Source of the DNA: Micromonospora sp. KC213
GTDB lineage: Bacteria; Actinomycetota; Actinomycetes; Mycobacteriales; Micromonosporaceae
DNA: 64,000 nt
Reading direction: 5' to 3'
Assembly (NCBI RefSeq): GCF_004348325.1
Contig: NZ_SMKF01000002.1
Coordinates: 81,888-145,887 of the forward strand
The notes beneath the pieces are model-generated. The model saw only the letters and a program-made list of their open reading frames with translations, did no database searches and had not been told where the DNA came from. Positions within the stretch are counted from its first letter, which is position 1; each line of letters opens with the position of its first letter. The position numbers were made by a program, and so were the translations under genes. This document shows, piece by piece, positions 16,946 to 24,966 of the stretch.

Positions 16946-17578
16946 ATGGACAGCACGCCACTGGGGCAACGGCCGGTCATCCGGCGGTACCGGGACGAGG
17001 ACCACGACGCGGTGTACGACATCTGCGTCCGTACCGCCGACGCGGGCGGCGACGCCCGCGGGAAGTACGCCAGCGACGACCTGATGCCCGACCTGTTCGC
17101 CGGCCCCTACCTGCATCTCGAACCGGAGCTGGCCTTCGTGCTGGCTCAGGGGGAGCGGGTCGTCGGGTACGTCATCGGCACGGTGGACACGCCCGCCTTC
17201 GTACGCGCCTACCGTGAGCAGTGGATTCCGCGGCTGGCGCACCGGTATCCGGCACCCACCCGGCCGCCCCGCACGCCGGACGAGGAGATGATTGCCCAGC
17301 ACCACCGGCCGGAGCGGATGCTGCTGCCGCAACTGGCCGACCATCCGGCGCACCTGCACATCGACCTGCTGCCGGAGGCTCAGGGCGCGGGCCATGGTCG
17401 CCGCCTGGTCGAGACCTTCCTCGCCGCCGCCGCGCAGGCCGGGGCGGCGGCGCTGCACGTCGGCATGGTGACCGCGAACGTGCGGGCCCGGGGCTTCTAC
17501 GACCGGTTGGGCTTCCAGGAGATCCCGGTGCCCGATCCGGGTCCGATCACCTACCTCGGTCGGCCGACCAGCGGGTAG
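16946..17578 (+). CDS. GNAT family N-acetyltransferase
   Basis: 210 residues from ATG 16946; TACCGT ends 6 nt upstream, so probably leaderless. The N-terminal PVIRRYRDEDHDAVYDICVRT begins a GNAT fold. The acetyl-CoA P-loop region is LHIDLLPEAQGAGHGRRLVETFL (Q/RxxGxG/A type), followed by LHVGMVTANVRARGFYDRLGF, the usual motif B. A segment of about 50 residues between the halves (HRYPAPTRPPRTPDEEMIAQH) places it near eukaryotic-type O-GlcNAcase-associated GNATs. It converges on the NmrA gene to its right. The substrate is unknown. Confidence 0.88.
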   Translation: MDSTPLGQRPVIRRYRDEDHDAVYDICVRTADAGGDARGKYASDDLMPDLFAGPYLHLEPELAFVLAQGERVVGYVIGTVDTPAFVRAYREQWIPRLAHRYPAPTRPPRTPDEEMIAQHHRPERMLLPQLADHPAHLHIDLLPEAQGAGHGRRLVETFLAAAAQAGAAALHVGMVTANVRARGFYDRLGFQEIPVPDPGPITYLGRPTSG

Positions 17579-17604
17579 CCGCCGGCCGGCTGAGGAAGGT
17601 GGGA

Positions 17605-18453
17605 TCAGCCGAAGTCCGCCACGTGGTCCGCGACCCACTCACGATAGGTGCGTGCGGGCCGACCGGTGATCTCGGCCACCGCCGGAGACACCTGCTCCGG
17701 CTCCGACTCCATCTGCCCGTGGGCCTCGACGATGGCGCGGGCGTATTCCGGGGGCAGGCCCTGTGCCTCCAGGGCGGCCGCCGCCGCCTCTTCGTCCAGT
17801 TCTTCGAAGACGATCCGGCGGCCGAGGACGTCACCGATCGTACGGACCTGCTCCGCCTGGGTCAGCGCCTGTGGACCGGTCAGGTGCGGGGCCCTACCCT
17901 CCAGGCCGGCCGTCGTGAGCGCAGTCACCGCCACCGCCGCGAGATCCGCCTCGTGTACCAGCGACCGCGTCGCCCGGGCATGCGAGGCGCGGACGACGTC
18001 GCTTTGTTTGATCTGCTCCGCCCACGCGAGGGTGTTGGACGCGAAGCCGCCCGCACGCAGCAACGTCCACTGCAGGGTCGAGGCGCGGATCGCACGCTCG
18101 ATCGCGGTGTGGAAGGCGAGGATGCCGGGCTCCGGCTCGACGGTGTCGTCGTCCGGCACCCCCCACGCGGACAGGTAGACGATGCGGCGGGCGTGCTTCT
18201 CGGCAGCCGCGATCACCGCGGGCGCGGCGTCCGCCGTCAGCAGTGGCCAGATGAGGAAGACCCCGTCCACCCCCTCCATGGCCGCCTCGACGGAAGCCGC
18301 ATCTGTCAGGTCGCCACGGACCACCTCGGCCTGCTCCGGTAGCGCGGCCGCCTGCGGGTCACGGACCAGGGCGCGGACGTCCATGCCCGCCGCCAGCAGT
18401 TGCGCCACTGCCTGGCGGCCCGTCTTTCCGGTTGCGCCGGTCACCAAAATCAT
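17605..18453 (-). CDS. NmrA/SDR-type NAD(P)H-binding protein
   Basis: 282 residues starting MILVTGATGKTGRQAVAQLL, an atypical short-chain dehydrogenase Rossmann fold with GxxGxxG. Further features are VRALVRDPQA, VRGDLTDAASVEAAMEGVDGVFLI and the TLLRAGGFASN segment of NmrA/azoreductase-like proteins. The ATG at 18453 is favoured by AGGGAGA 6 nt upstream over an in-frame start 12 codons earlier. These proteins are NADP-binding reductases or redox sensors such as QOR2/YtfG and NmrA. No partner gene fixes the substrate. Confidence 0.88.
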   Translation of the reverse strand: MILVTGATGKTGRQAVAQLLAAGMDVRALVRDPQAAALPEQAEVVRGDLTDAASVEAAMEGVDGVFLIWPLLTADAAPAVIAAAEKHARRIVYLSAWGVPDDDTVEPEPGILAFHTAIERAIRASTLQWTLLRAGGFASNTLAWAEQIKQSDVVRASHARATRSLVHEADLAAVAVTALTTAGLEGRAPHLTGPQALTQAEQVRTIGDVLGRRIVFEELDEEAAAAALEAQGLPPEYARAIVEAHGQMESEPEQVSPAVAEITGRPARTYREWVADHVADFG

Positions 18454-18624
18454 CGGAGTCTCCCTCGACACGTTGTGCGGGTACACCACCTACCGTCCGG
18501 TGTGAAGGAGGGTTGAGGTCAAGGGAGTTCGACGAACCAAGATCAGATTGCACGGACTGTGACGCAAGCGCTACACGGCCCATGGCGGCGTCGGCAAGCT
18601 CGTCGCCGCGCTGGTCGGAGCGCG

Positions 18625-18855
18625 TCAGCGAGCGGCGTCCGGGTGCCCCGGCATACCGGAGCCGCCGCCGCTGCCACCCGAGGAACCACCAGCCACACCG
18701 GAGCCGTCGTCCTCGGTGACCAGGTCCGGCTCCGCGCCGTCCGACGTCGGCACCGTCGTGTCCGCTTTCACCTGGACCAGCCGCGCCTGGCCGGCCTCGT
18801 CCTCGGCGTGCTCCGGGTCGACCGGTAGCTCACCGTCGCGCGCCCGGTATCCCAT
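18625..18855 (-). CDS. Small acidic hypothetical protein
   Basis: 76 residues: MGYRARDGELPVDPEHAEDE, then VKADTTVPTSDGAEPDLVTE and a Gly/Ser-rich tail ending GMPGHPDAAR. The start is supported by GGGAGG 6 nt upstream. It is very acidic and low-complexity at the C-terminus, probably disordered, with no membrane segment. I do not recognise a family. It may be expressed alone; it is divergent from the GlxA-type regulator at 19111 across 255 bp in which I see no other gene. Confidence 0.6.
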   Translation of the reverse strand: MGYRARDGELPVDPEHAEDEAGQARLVQVKADTTVPTSDGAEPDLVTEDDGSGVAGGSSGGSGGGSGMPGHPDAAR

Positions 18856-19110
18856 GCGGTGCCTCCCGTTGCTCCGGTGTCGTCCGTGAGGACGGGCTAC
18901 CCGGGCGCATCCCGACGAAACGTCGATTCCGGGCAGCGGTGAGTCTCCGCGCAGATCGAAGTCAATGCTCTGTGGCAGGTATCCACCCCGACAGCCGCCA
19001 GCCCCGCGACGGTGAGCGGCGCAGCGGTCCGTGGTCGAGTGCCTGATCCGTCCGATGGACGACCTCGGTGGCCCTCGGCGGGAAGTCGTCGCTGACCTAG
19101 CGTAGAGGCC

Positions 19111-20079
19111 GTGAGCAGCGAGGACAGGAGCACCGGACGGGTGGTCGTACTGGTGCTGCCGGAGGTGAACCTGCTCGACCTGGGCGGTCCGGTGCAGGTC
19201 TTCGACGCGGCAGCGTACCAGGGTGCCGACTATCGGTTGGAGTTCGTGTCGGCGGACCCGGGCGAGCTGACCTCGGCCCAGGGGCTGCGGTTGGCCGGCC
19301 TCGACCCGTTGCCCGCCACCGCCGCCGGAGACCTGATTCTGGTGCCGGGCCCGCGGCTACGACCGCCCACGCCGGAACATCCGCTCGTACCGGCGGCGGT
19401 ACTGCCCTGGTTGCGTAGCGCGGTACGCGACGGCGCCCGCGTCGCCGCGGTCTGTACCGGCGCGGCGGTGCTGGCCGAGGCGGGACTGCTGGCCGGACGC
19501 CGATGCACCACCCACTGGTCCCTGATCGACGCGATGCGCCGGCGCTACCCGGACACCAAGGTGAAGGAAGCCGTCCTGTACGTGCACGACGGGCCGGTGA
19601 GCACCAGCGCCGGCATCGCCGCCGGCATCGACCTGGCGCTGTCCCTGGTCGAACGCGACCACGGGCCGGCGCTGGCCGCCGCGGTGGCCCGCCAACTCGT
19701 GGTGTACCTGCGCCGGGACGGTGCCCAGGGGCAGATCAGTCCTTTCCTGGCACACCGCGCCCACCTGCATCCGGCGGTGCACCGGGTGCAGGACCACATC
19801 GCCCAGCACCTCGACGCCCCGCACACCCTCGACGAGTTGGCCCGGTTGGCGCACCTGTCCCCGCGCGGCCTGACCCGGGCGTTCACCGCGACGATCGGGT
19901 GCACCCCGCTGGAGTACCAGCAGCGCCTGCGCCTGGAGTTGGCCGCCAACCTGCTCGCCGAGACCGATCTGACCATCGAGGCGGTGGCCGCCCGGTGCGG
20001 CTTCCGCGATGCCCGCCATTTTCGTCGGCTGTACGCCGCCCGCCACGGCGTACCGCCCTCGGCGGCCCGTCCCGCCTGA
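19111..20079 (+). CDS. GlxA-family AraC-type regulator (DJ-1/PfpI + HTH)
   Basis: 322 residues from GTG 19111; TAGCGT ends 7 nt upstream, so probably leaderless. Residues about 10-190 are a DJ-1/PfpI domain (VVVLVLPEVNLLDLGGPVQVF) with the nucleophile-elbow cysteine in VAAVCTGAAVLAEAGLL and the THW motif of GlxA proteins. Residues about 225-320 are the AraC double HTH (TLDELARLAHLSPRGLTRAF and AVAARCGFRDARHFRRLYAA). It is followed 38 nt later by a membrane DJ-1 protein in the same direction, and the two probably form an operon. Other members control amino-acid, carnitine or catabolic genes; the effector here is unknown. Confidence 0.92.
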   Translation: MSSEDRSTGRVVVLVLPEVNLLDLGGPVQVFDAAAYQGADYRLEFVSADPGELTSAQGLRLAGLDPLPATAAGDLILVPGPRLRPPTPEHPLVPAAVLPWLRSAVRDGARVAAVCTGAAVLAEAGLLAGRRCTTHWSLIDAMRRRYPDTKVKEAVLYVHDGPVSTSAGIAAGIDLALSLVERDHGPALAAAVARQLVVYLRRDGAQGQISPFLAHRAHLHPAVHRVQDHIAQHLDAPHTLDELARLAHLSPRGLTRAFTATIGCTPLEYQQRLRLELAANLLAETDLTIEAVAARCGFRDARHFRRLYAARHGVPPSAARPA

Positions 20080-20117
20080 CCACCTGTCCCGCCCTGCCTC
20101 CCGTCCGGAGTTCCCGC

Positions 20118-21521
20118 ATGCCCCGTTTCCTGCGTCGTGCTGCCCTGACCCTGCTCGGCCTCGTCCTGTCCCTGGCCACCGTGGGTGCGACCGCGGCCGC
20201 CGGGGTGGCCGCCACGATGCGCGACAGTTTTGCCGGCCCGGCCACCGCGGTGTCGCGGTCCGACTGGTCGACGCCGCGCACCGCCCCGCCGGGCACGACC
20301 GTCGTGGCGGTGGTCGCCGGGACCACCGGCTCGGTGGTCGGTGATGTGCTGATGCCGTACGAGGTGTTCGCCCGCTCGTCGCGGTTCTTCGTCTACACGG
20401 TCGGCGAACGACGTACGCCGACGCCGCTCTCCGGTGGGCTACGGATCGTTCCCGAGCACACGTTCGCCGACGTCGACGCGGGAACGGCCCCGCGACCGGA
20501 CGTGGTGGTGGTCCCGGCGGTGGTCGATCCGACCGGCAGCCGGGAGGCACCGATGCGCGACTGGCTGACCCGCCGGGCCGACCGGGGCGCGTACGTCCTC
20601 GGGGTCTGCGCCGGCACCGAGGTGCTGGCCGCCACCGGCCTGCTCGACGGGCGTCAGGCCACCTCGTTCTGGCAGCGCCTCGGGTCGCTGCGAAGCCGGT
20701 ACCGGCAGGTGGAGTGGGTGGCCGGGGAGCGCTATGTGCAGGCCGGCCGGATCGTCACCACCGCCGGTGTCACCTCCGGACTGGTCGGGGCGCTGCGCAT
20801 GGTGGAGCTGCTGGCCGGGCCCGCCGACGCGGAGCGGATCGGCCGGGAGCTGGCGTACCCGGGCTGGTCACTCGACGCGTCGACCCGGATTCCCGAGCAG
20901 CGGCTGGCGCTGTCCGATCTGCCGTACGCGCTCAACGTCGCCTTCCCGTGGTGGCGCCCGACCGTCGGCATCGGCCTGGTCGACGGTGTCGGGGAGTTGG
21001 ACGTGGCCTCGGTGTTCGAGGCGTACGCCGGCACCTCGTTCGCCGCCCGCACCATCCCGGTCGCCGCCGGCCGTACGGTGACCACGCGCCATGGAGCCCT
21101 CCTGCTCGCCGTGCCGACCGACACCGCCGGGCCGGTGGACCGCCTGGTGGTGCCGGGCGTCGACCAGCCGGATCCCGTGCTGGCCCGCTGGGCGGCCGAG
21201 CGTCGCCTCGCCGTGACCCTCCCGCACGCCGACCAGGCTCCCGGAGAGTTCTCCCTCGACCCGGTCCTGCGTGACCTGGCCGAGCACACCGACCAGGCCA
21301 CGGCCCGCGCCACGGCCAAGTTCACCGAGTACCCGGCGCGGCACCTGCGCCTGACCGGAGACACCTGGCCGTGGCGGACCACCCTGCTGGGCCTTCTCAC
21401 CATCGCCGTCGCCGCGGCGGTCGCCCTGCTACCGACGGCCACCGCCCGGCTTCTCGCCCGCCGCCGCTCGGCCCGGCCGGCCGGCGTCGCCACCGCGGAC
21501 ACACGGCTCATCCCGACCTGA
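20118..21521 (+). CDS. Membrane-anchored DJ-1/PfpI family protein
   Basis: 467 residues; CCGGAG lies 7 nt before the ATG. N-terminal signal-anchor (LTLLGLVLSLATVGATAAAG). A DJ-1/PfpI-like domain spans about 55-225 (VVAVVAGTTGSVVGDVLMPYEVF) with the elbow cysteine in YVLGVCAGTEVLAATGLL and RQATSFW in the position of the GlxA THW motif. A second, more divergent copy follows at about 285-400 (GIGLVDGVGELDVASVFEAY, VDRLVVPGVDQPDP) without a cysteine. A C-terminal helix (TTLLGLLTIAVAAAVALL) is followed by a basic tail. It lacks any HTH, so it is not a regulator. Probably an extracytoplasmic DJ-1-fold enzyme or ligand binder linked to the preceding regulator. Confidence 0.8.
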   Translation: MPRFLRRAALTLLGLVLSLATVGATAAAGVAATMRDSFAGPATAVSRSDWSTPRTAPPGTTVVAVVAGTTGSVVGDVLMPYEVFARSSRFFVYTVGERRTPTPLSGGLRIVPEHTFADVDAGTAPRPDVVVVPAVVDPTGSREAPMRDWLTRRADRGAYVLGVCAGTEVLAATGLLDGRQATSFWQRLGSLRSRYRQVEWVAGERYVQAGRIVTTAGVTSGLVGALRMVELLAGPADAERIGRELAYPGWSLDASTRIPEQRLALSDLPYALNVAFPWWRPTVGIGLVDGVGELDVASVFEAYAGTSFAARTIPVAAGRTVTTRHGALLLAVPTDTAGPVDRLVVPGVDQPDPVLARWAAERRLAVTLPHADQAPGEFSLDPVLRDLAEHTDQATARATAKFTEYPARHLRLTGDTWPWRTTLLGLLTIAVAAAVALLPTATARLLARRRSARPAGVATADTRLIPT

Positions 21522-21572
21522 CGGCGGCAGCCGACAGCTGCGCTCACCAGGGCCGCTTCCGCTCGCCCTGGT

Positions 21573-22601
21573 TCAGCTGGCAGGGAACGCCGCTGTGCCG
21601 ACAGGCATCGGTTGACGCTCCCCGACGGCGGGGAATCCCCGCCGGTAATCCGTCGGCGACAGCCCGACGTGGAGAGAGAAATGCCGGCGCAGATTGTTCG
21701 CGGTACCCAGCCCGGCTCGCCGACTGACCTCGTCGATCGGTAGGTCGGTGGTTTCCAGCAGCGCCTGCGCCCGCGCGACGCGCTGGGTGAGCAGCCACTT
21801 CATCGGCGTGAGTCCGGTTGCGGCGAGCAGCCGGCGGTGGAAGGTGCGGGGGCTCATCCGTGCCCGCACGGCCAGGGCATCCACCGACAGCGGCCGGTCG
21901 AGTTTCTCCATGGCCCAGTGCAACACCGGGGTCAGGCTGTCGTCGTCGCTGGGCATGACCGGGCGCTCGATGAACTGCGCCTGTCCGCCGGGGCGATGGG
22001 CGAGGACCACCATGCGGCGGGCCAACTGGTTCGCGACGTGCGCGCCGAGGTCGCGCCGTACGAGGTGCAGGCAGAGGTCGAGCCCAGCGCTGAGCCCGGC
22101 GCTGGTGAGGATCTGCCCCTCGTCGACGTACAGCACGGAGTCGTCGACGAGGACCGCCGGATAGCGTTCCGCCAGCAACTCCGTGTGGGCCCAGTGAGCG
22201 GTGGCCCGACGGCCGTCGAGTAGGCCGGCGGCGGCCAGGGCGAAGGCGCCGTTGCACAGCGAGACGATCCGTGCGCCGGTGGTGCCGGCGCGACGGAGCG
22301 CCTCGATCAGTTCGGGCGGGAACGGTCGGTCGCCGGTCACGCAGTCGTCCGGCACCGACGGCACGATCACGGTGTCGGCGTGGGCGAGATCGGCCATGCC
22401 GTGGTGGGTGTTCACCACGAGGCCCGGCCCGTTGTGCGCGCTGCCCGGTCGGATCCCGCACAGCCGGAAGTCGTACCAGGGGTCGGCCAGGTCGCTGTGC
22501 GAGCCGCCGAAGATCGCGCACGCGATGCCCAGCTCGTACACGTCCCACGGGGTCAGGGGTGCGTCGTCGATGACGGATGCCGCCACCGTGTGCCGGTTCA
22601 T
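21573..22601 (-). CDS. GlxA-family AraC-type regulator
   Basis: 342 residues from ATG 22601 (MNRHTVAASVIDDAPLTPWD). TACTCT ends 7 nt upstream, so a leaderless start is preferred over the in-frame start 20 codons earlier. The DJ-1 domain has the cysteine in IVSLCNGAFALAAAGLL followed by RRATAHW. The C-terminal AraC HTH reads LSVDALAVRARMSPRTFHRR and EVSRRAGLGTANNLRRHF. This is the FtrA/GlxA type of regulator. It is divergent from the imine-reductase-like operon at 22724 across 122 bp, which is the most likely target. Confidence 0.93.
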   Translation of the reverse strand: MNRHTVAASVIDDAPLTPWDVYELGIACAIFGGSHSDLADPWYDFRLCGIRPGSAHNGPGLVVNTHHGMADLAHADTVIVPSVPDDCVTGDRPFPPELIEALRRAGTTGARIVSLCNGAFALAAAGLLDGRRATAHWAHTELLAERYPAVLVDDSVLYVDEGQILTSAGLSAGLDLCLHLVRRDLGAHVANQLARRMVVLAHRPGGQAQFIERPVMPSDDDSLTPVLHWAMEKLDRPLSVDALAVRARMSPRTFHRRLLAATGLTPMKWLLTQRVARAQALLETTDLPIDEVSRRAGLGTANNLRRHFSLHVGLSPTDYRRGFPAVGERQPMPVGTAAFPAS

Positions 22602-22723
22602 GATCGCCAGAGTAGTGGCAGGAAACTGGCGAATGTCGTCAGGCCTGCCACTGTCCGGCAAGGTGATCCGATGCGAGCGTTGTTCCCGCCGGGCCGGAAA
22701 GCGGCCCCGTACGAAGTGGGGAC

Positions 22724-23614
22724 ATGAGGATGGGCGACGGACGCGTGCCGGTGACGGTGATCGGCCTCGGCATGATGGGCCGGGCGCTGGCCCGGGCCTT
22801 TCTGGCCGGCGAGCACCCGACGACGGTGTGGAACCGTACGGCTGGTCGGGCCGAGGAACTCGTGGCCGCCGGCGCGGCCGGCGCGGACAGCGTCGCCGCC
22901 GCCGTCTCGGCCAGTCCGCTGGTGGTGGTCTGCGTACGCGACTACCAGGCTGCGTACGAGATCCTCGGTCCGGTGAGCGATGCCCTCGCCGGCCGGTTGC
23001 TGGTCAACCTGACCTCCGGCACGTCGGCGCAGGCGCGGGCGATGGCCGGCTGGGCCGCCGAACGCGGCGCCGGATACCTCGACGGGGCCATCATGATGAC
23101 TCCACCGGGCATCGGCACGGCGGAGGCGGTCATTCTCTACGGCGGTCCGTCGGAGACATTCGCGGCACACCGACCGGCGCTGACGGCCCTTGGTGGTGGC
23201 ACCATCCACCTGGGTGCCGACGTGGGCCTCGCGTCGGTGTACGACGTGGCGCTGCTCGGCATCATGTGGAGCACCTTCAACGGTTTCATGCACGCTGCCG
23301 CGCTGGTGGGCAGCGAGAACGTCCCGGCGACCACCTTCCTGCCGTTGGCCAGGCAGTGGCTCACCGGCGTCGCCTCGTTCCTCACGCCCTACGCCGAACA
23401 GATCGACACCGGCGACTACACGGCAAGCGACGCCACGCTGGAGACCCACCTTTCCCCGGTCGAGCACCTGATCGAGGAGAGCCGGGCCCGGGGCATCGAC
23501 GCCACGGCAGCCGAGTACACCAAGAGGCTCGTCGAAGAGGCGGTCGCCAACGGTCATGCCCTCGACAGCTATGCGCGCATCGTCGAGCACTTCACGCCGG
23601 CCCTCCGGGCATGA
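22724..23614 (+). CDS. NAD(P)-dependent oxidoreductase, imine-reductase-like
   Basis: 296 residues of the 6-phosphogluconate/3-hydroxyisobutyrate dehydrogenase superfamily. The Rossmann N-terminus reads VPVTVIGLGMMGRALARAF, with TTVWNRTAGRAEEL following, where the arginine suggests NADPH. LLVNLTSGTSAQARAMAGWA and GAGYLDGAIMMTPPGIGT are the motifs of the imine-reductase-like group rather than GSTAPxA-type HIBADHs. The C-terminal helical domain ends VANGHALDSYARIVEHF. GTGGGG lies just before the start. The next gene overlaps its stop by 4 nt. Reduction of a cyclic imine or keto acid is an inference. Confidence 0.87.
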   Translation: MRMGDGRVPVTVIGLGMMGRALARAFLAGEHPTTVWNRTAGRAEELVAAGAAGADSVAAAVSASPLVVVCVRDYQAAYEILGPVSDALAGRLLVNLTSGTSAQARAMAGWAAERGAGYLDGAIMMTPPGIGTAEAVILYGGPSETFAAHRPALTALGGGTIHLGADVGLASVYDVALLGIMWSTFNGFMHAAALVGSENVPATTFLPLARQWLTGVASFLTPYAEQIDTGDYTASDATLETHLSPVEHLIEESRARGIDATAAEYTKRLVEEAVANGHALDSYARIVEHFTPALRA

Positions 23615-24192
23615 ACGGCTCCTGGTCCAGCCTGGTCTCGTCGGCCGCCAGCGAATGCACTCAGGTGCTGGAGAAGGCGATCGACCAGGACTGGTCCCGC
23701 AACGCCGCCGGCCTGGAGTGGACCTGTCGACAGACGCTGGACCACATGGCCCTCGGCGTCGTCGGGTACGCCGGACTGCTCATCGCCCAGCCAGCCGACC
23801 GGTACATCACGCTCTTCGCCTCGCTCGACCCGCGCGCACCGATCCCCGCGTGCCTGGAGGGCCTCCGGATCGCCGGAACCGTCCTCGCCTGGGCCGTTCG
23901 TGAGGCGACTCCCGATGTTCGCGCCTGGCACCCGTGGGGGCACTCCGACGGTCCCGGCTTCGCCGCCATGGGGATAGTCGAGTTGGTCGTGCACACCCAT
24001 GACATCGCCCGCGCCCTCGGACTCGACTGGGTGCCACCGGATTGGTTGTGCGACCCCGCGGTCGAGCGACTGTTTCCGGACGCCCCGGCCGGTCACGCCG
24101 CCGTCGACACCCTGCTGTGGTGCACCGGTCGGATCGCGCTGGCCCGCGCCGGTCGCCGGGAGCAGTGGCAGTGGCACGGGAGAGTCCGGTGA
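23611..24192 (+). CDS. DinB/maleylpyruvate isomerase-like (TIGR03083-type) protein
   Basis: 193 residues. The ATG at 23611 overlaps the oxidoreductase stop (ATGA), so the two are translationally coupled. The fold is a DinB-like four-helix bundle: CTQVLEKAIDQDWSRNAAGLEWTCRQTLDHM with the first conserved histidine, and MGIVELVVHTHDIARALGLDW with the HxHD-like metal-binding pair. Family members are mycothiol-dependent or metal-dependent enzymes. Pairing with an NADPH oxidoreductase suggests a joint detoxification or catabolic role, which is inference. Confidence 0.75.
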   Translation: MNGSWSSLVSSAASECTQVLEKAIDQDWSRNAAGLEWTCRQTLDHMALGVVGYAGLLIAQPADRYITLFASLDPRAPIPACLEGLRIAGTVLAWAVREATPDVRAWHPWGHSDGPGFAAMGIVELVVHTHDIARALGLDWVPPDWLCDPAVERLFPDAPAGHAAVDTLLWCTGRIALARAGRREQWQWHGRVR

Positions 24193-24331
24193 CGGCCGAG
24201 CGGGCTACCCGCGCACGCCACCATCGGGCGGCACGGCTGATCCTGGGTGCGGCATGCCGCGGCAACACGCGCCGGACCCCACCCACCGCAAACAGGAACG
24301 CCGCGTGCCCATGTCGAGTGCGGGTGGTGGC

Positions 24332-24793
24332 TCAACAACCCCGGGTGAGGCTGTCCACGGTGTAGACGCGGCCACCCCACACGATCCAACCCTTCGCCGA
24401 GACGCAGTAGTTGGCGGTGCCGGTGACCCCGACCGGTCCGGCCTGGTAGGAGTAGGTGCCCTCGTCCGGGGAGGAGAGCGCGGTGAAATCGCAGGGCCGT
24501 CCCTGCCCCGACTGCTGCGCGCAGCGCCCGATCTGCACCCCGGTCAGCGCGGACTTCCCGTAGGCGGCACCCCGGTGGTAGAAGCAGGCGCTGTTGGTGC
24601 CGCCGTTGCTGGTGTTGTAGTAGATGACCAACTCGCCGACGGGGTTGCTGCTCGGCACCGTCTTGCTGTAGGTCACGGTGCCCGAGCAGGACACCGCGGC
24701 CTGCGCGGGCGCGGCGGCGAACAGGCTCGCGGCAGCCAGGGTGGTGAGGCAGGCGGTCAGCACGCCGGCACGACGAAGGGTACGGAAAGTCAT
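24332..24793 (-). CDS. Small secreted cysteine-containing protein
   Basis: 153 residues from ATG 24793, with GGGAG upstream. Signal peptide ends at APAQAAVS. The mature domain of about 120 residues reads CSGTVTYSKTVPSSNPVGEL, VIYYNTSNGGTNSACFYHRG and YSYQAGPVGVTGTANYCVSA, with six cysteines, probably forming three disulphides. The layout (short beta-rich exported domain with GELVIYYN) recalls spore-associated protein A of Streptomyces, but the match is weak. No catalytic residues are obvious. It lies next to, and divergent from, the SARP regulator. Confidence 0.7.
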   Translation of the reverse strand: MTFRTLRRAGVLTACLTTLAAASLFAAAPAQAAVSCSGTVTYSKTVPSSNPVGELVIYYNTSNGGTNSACFYHRGAAYGKSALTGVQIGRCAQQSGQGRPCDFTALSSPDEGTYSYQAGPVGVTGTANYCVSAKGWIVWGGRVYTVDSLTRGC

Positions 24794-24966
24794 TGCACTG
24801 CTCCCGGGATCAATGGCTGGCGTGGATCGTCGGGGACCGTATCGGCGACCCGTGAAAGGGCACTGAAATCGCGCTGATCGTGCCGTCCTCGGCGGCGCCC
24901 TGTCGGCGGTGGACACTAGGCTGACCTGCTCGCGGCGGTTGCTCGGGTGCGAGGAAACGGTGGACA

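Noticed and set aside
18856..19110. 78-codon minus-strand frame in the gap before the GlxA regulator
   Set aside because: No ribosome site, atypical composition, and it overlaps the regulator promoter.
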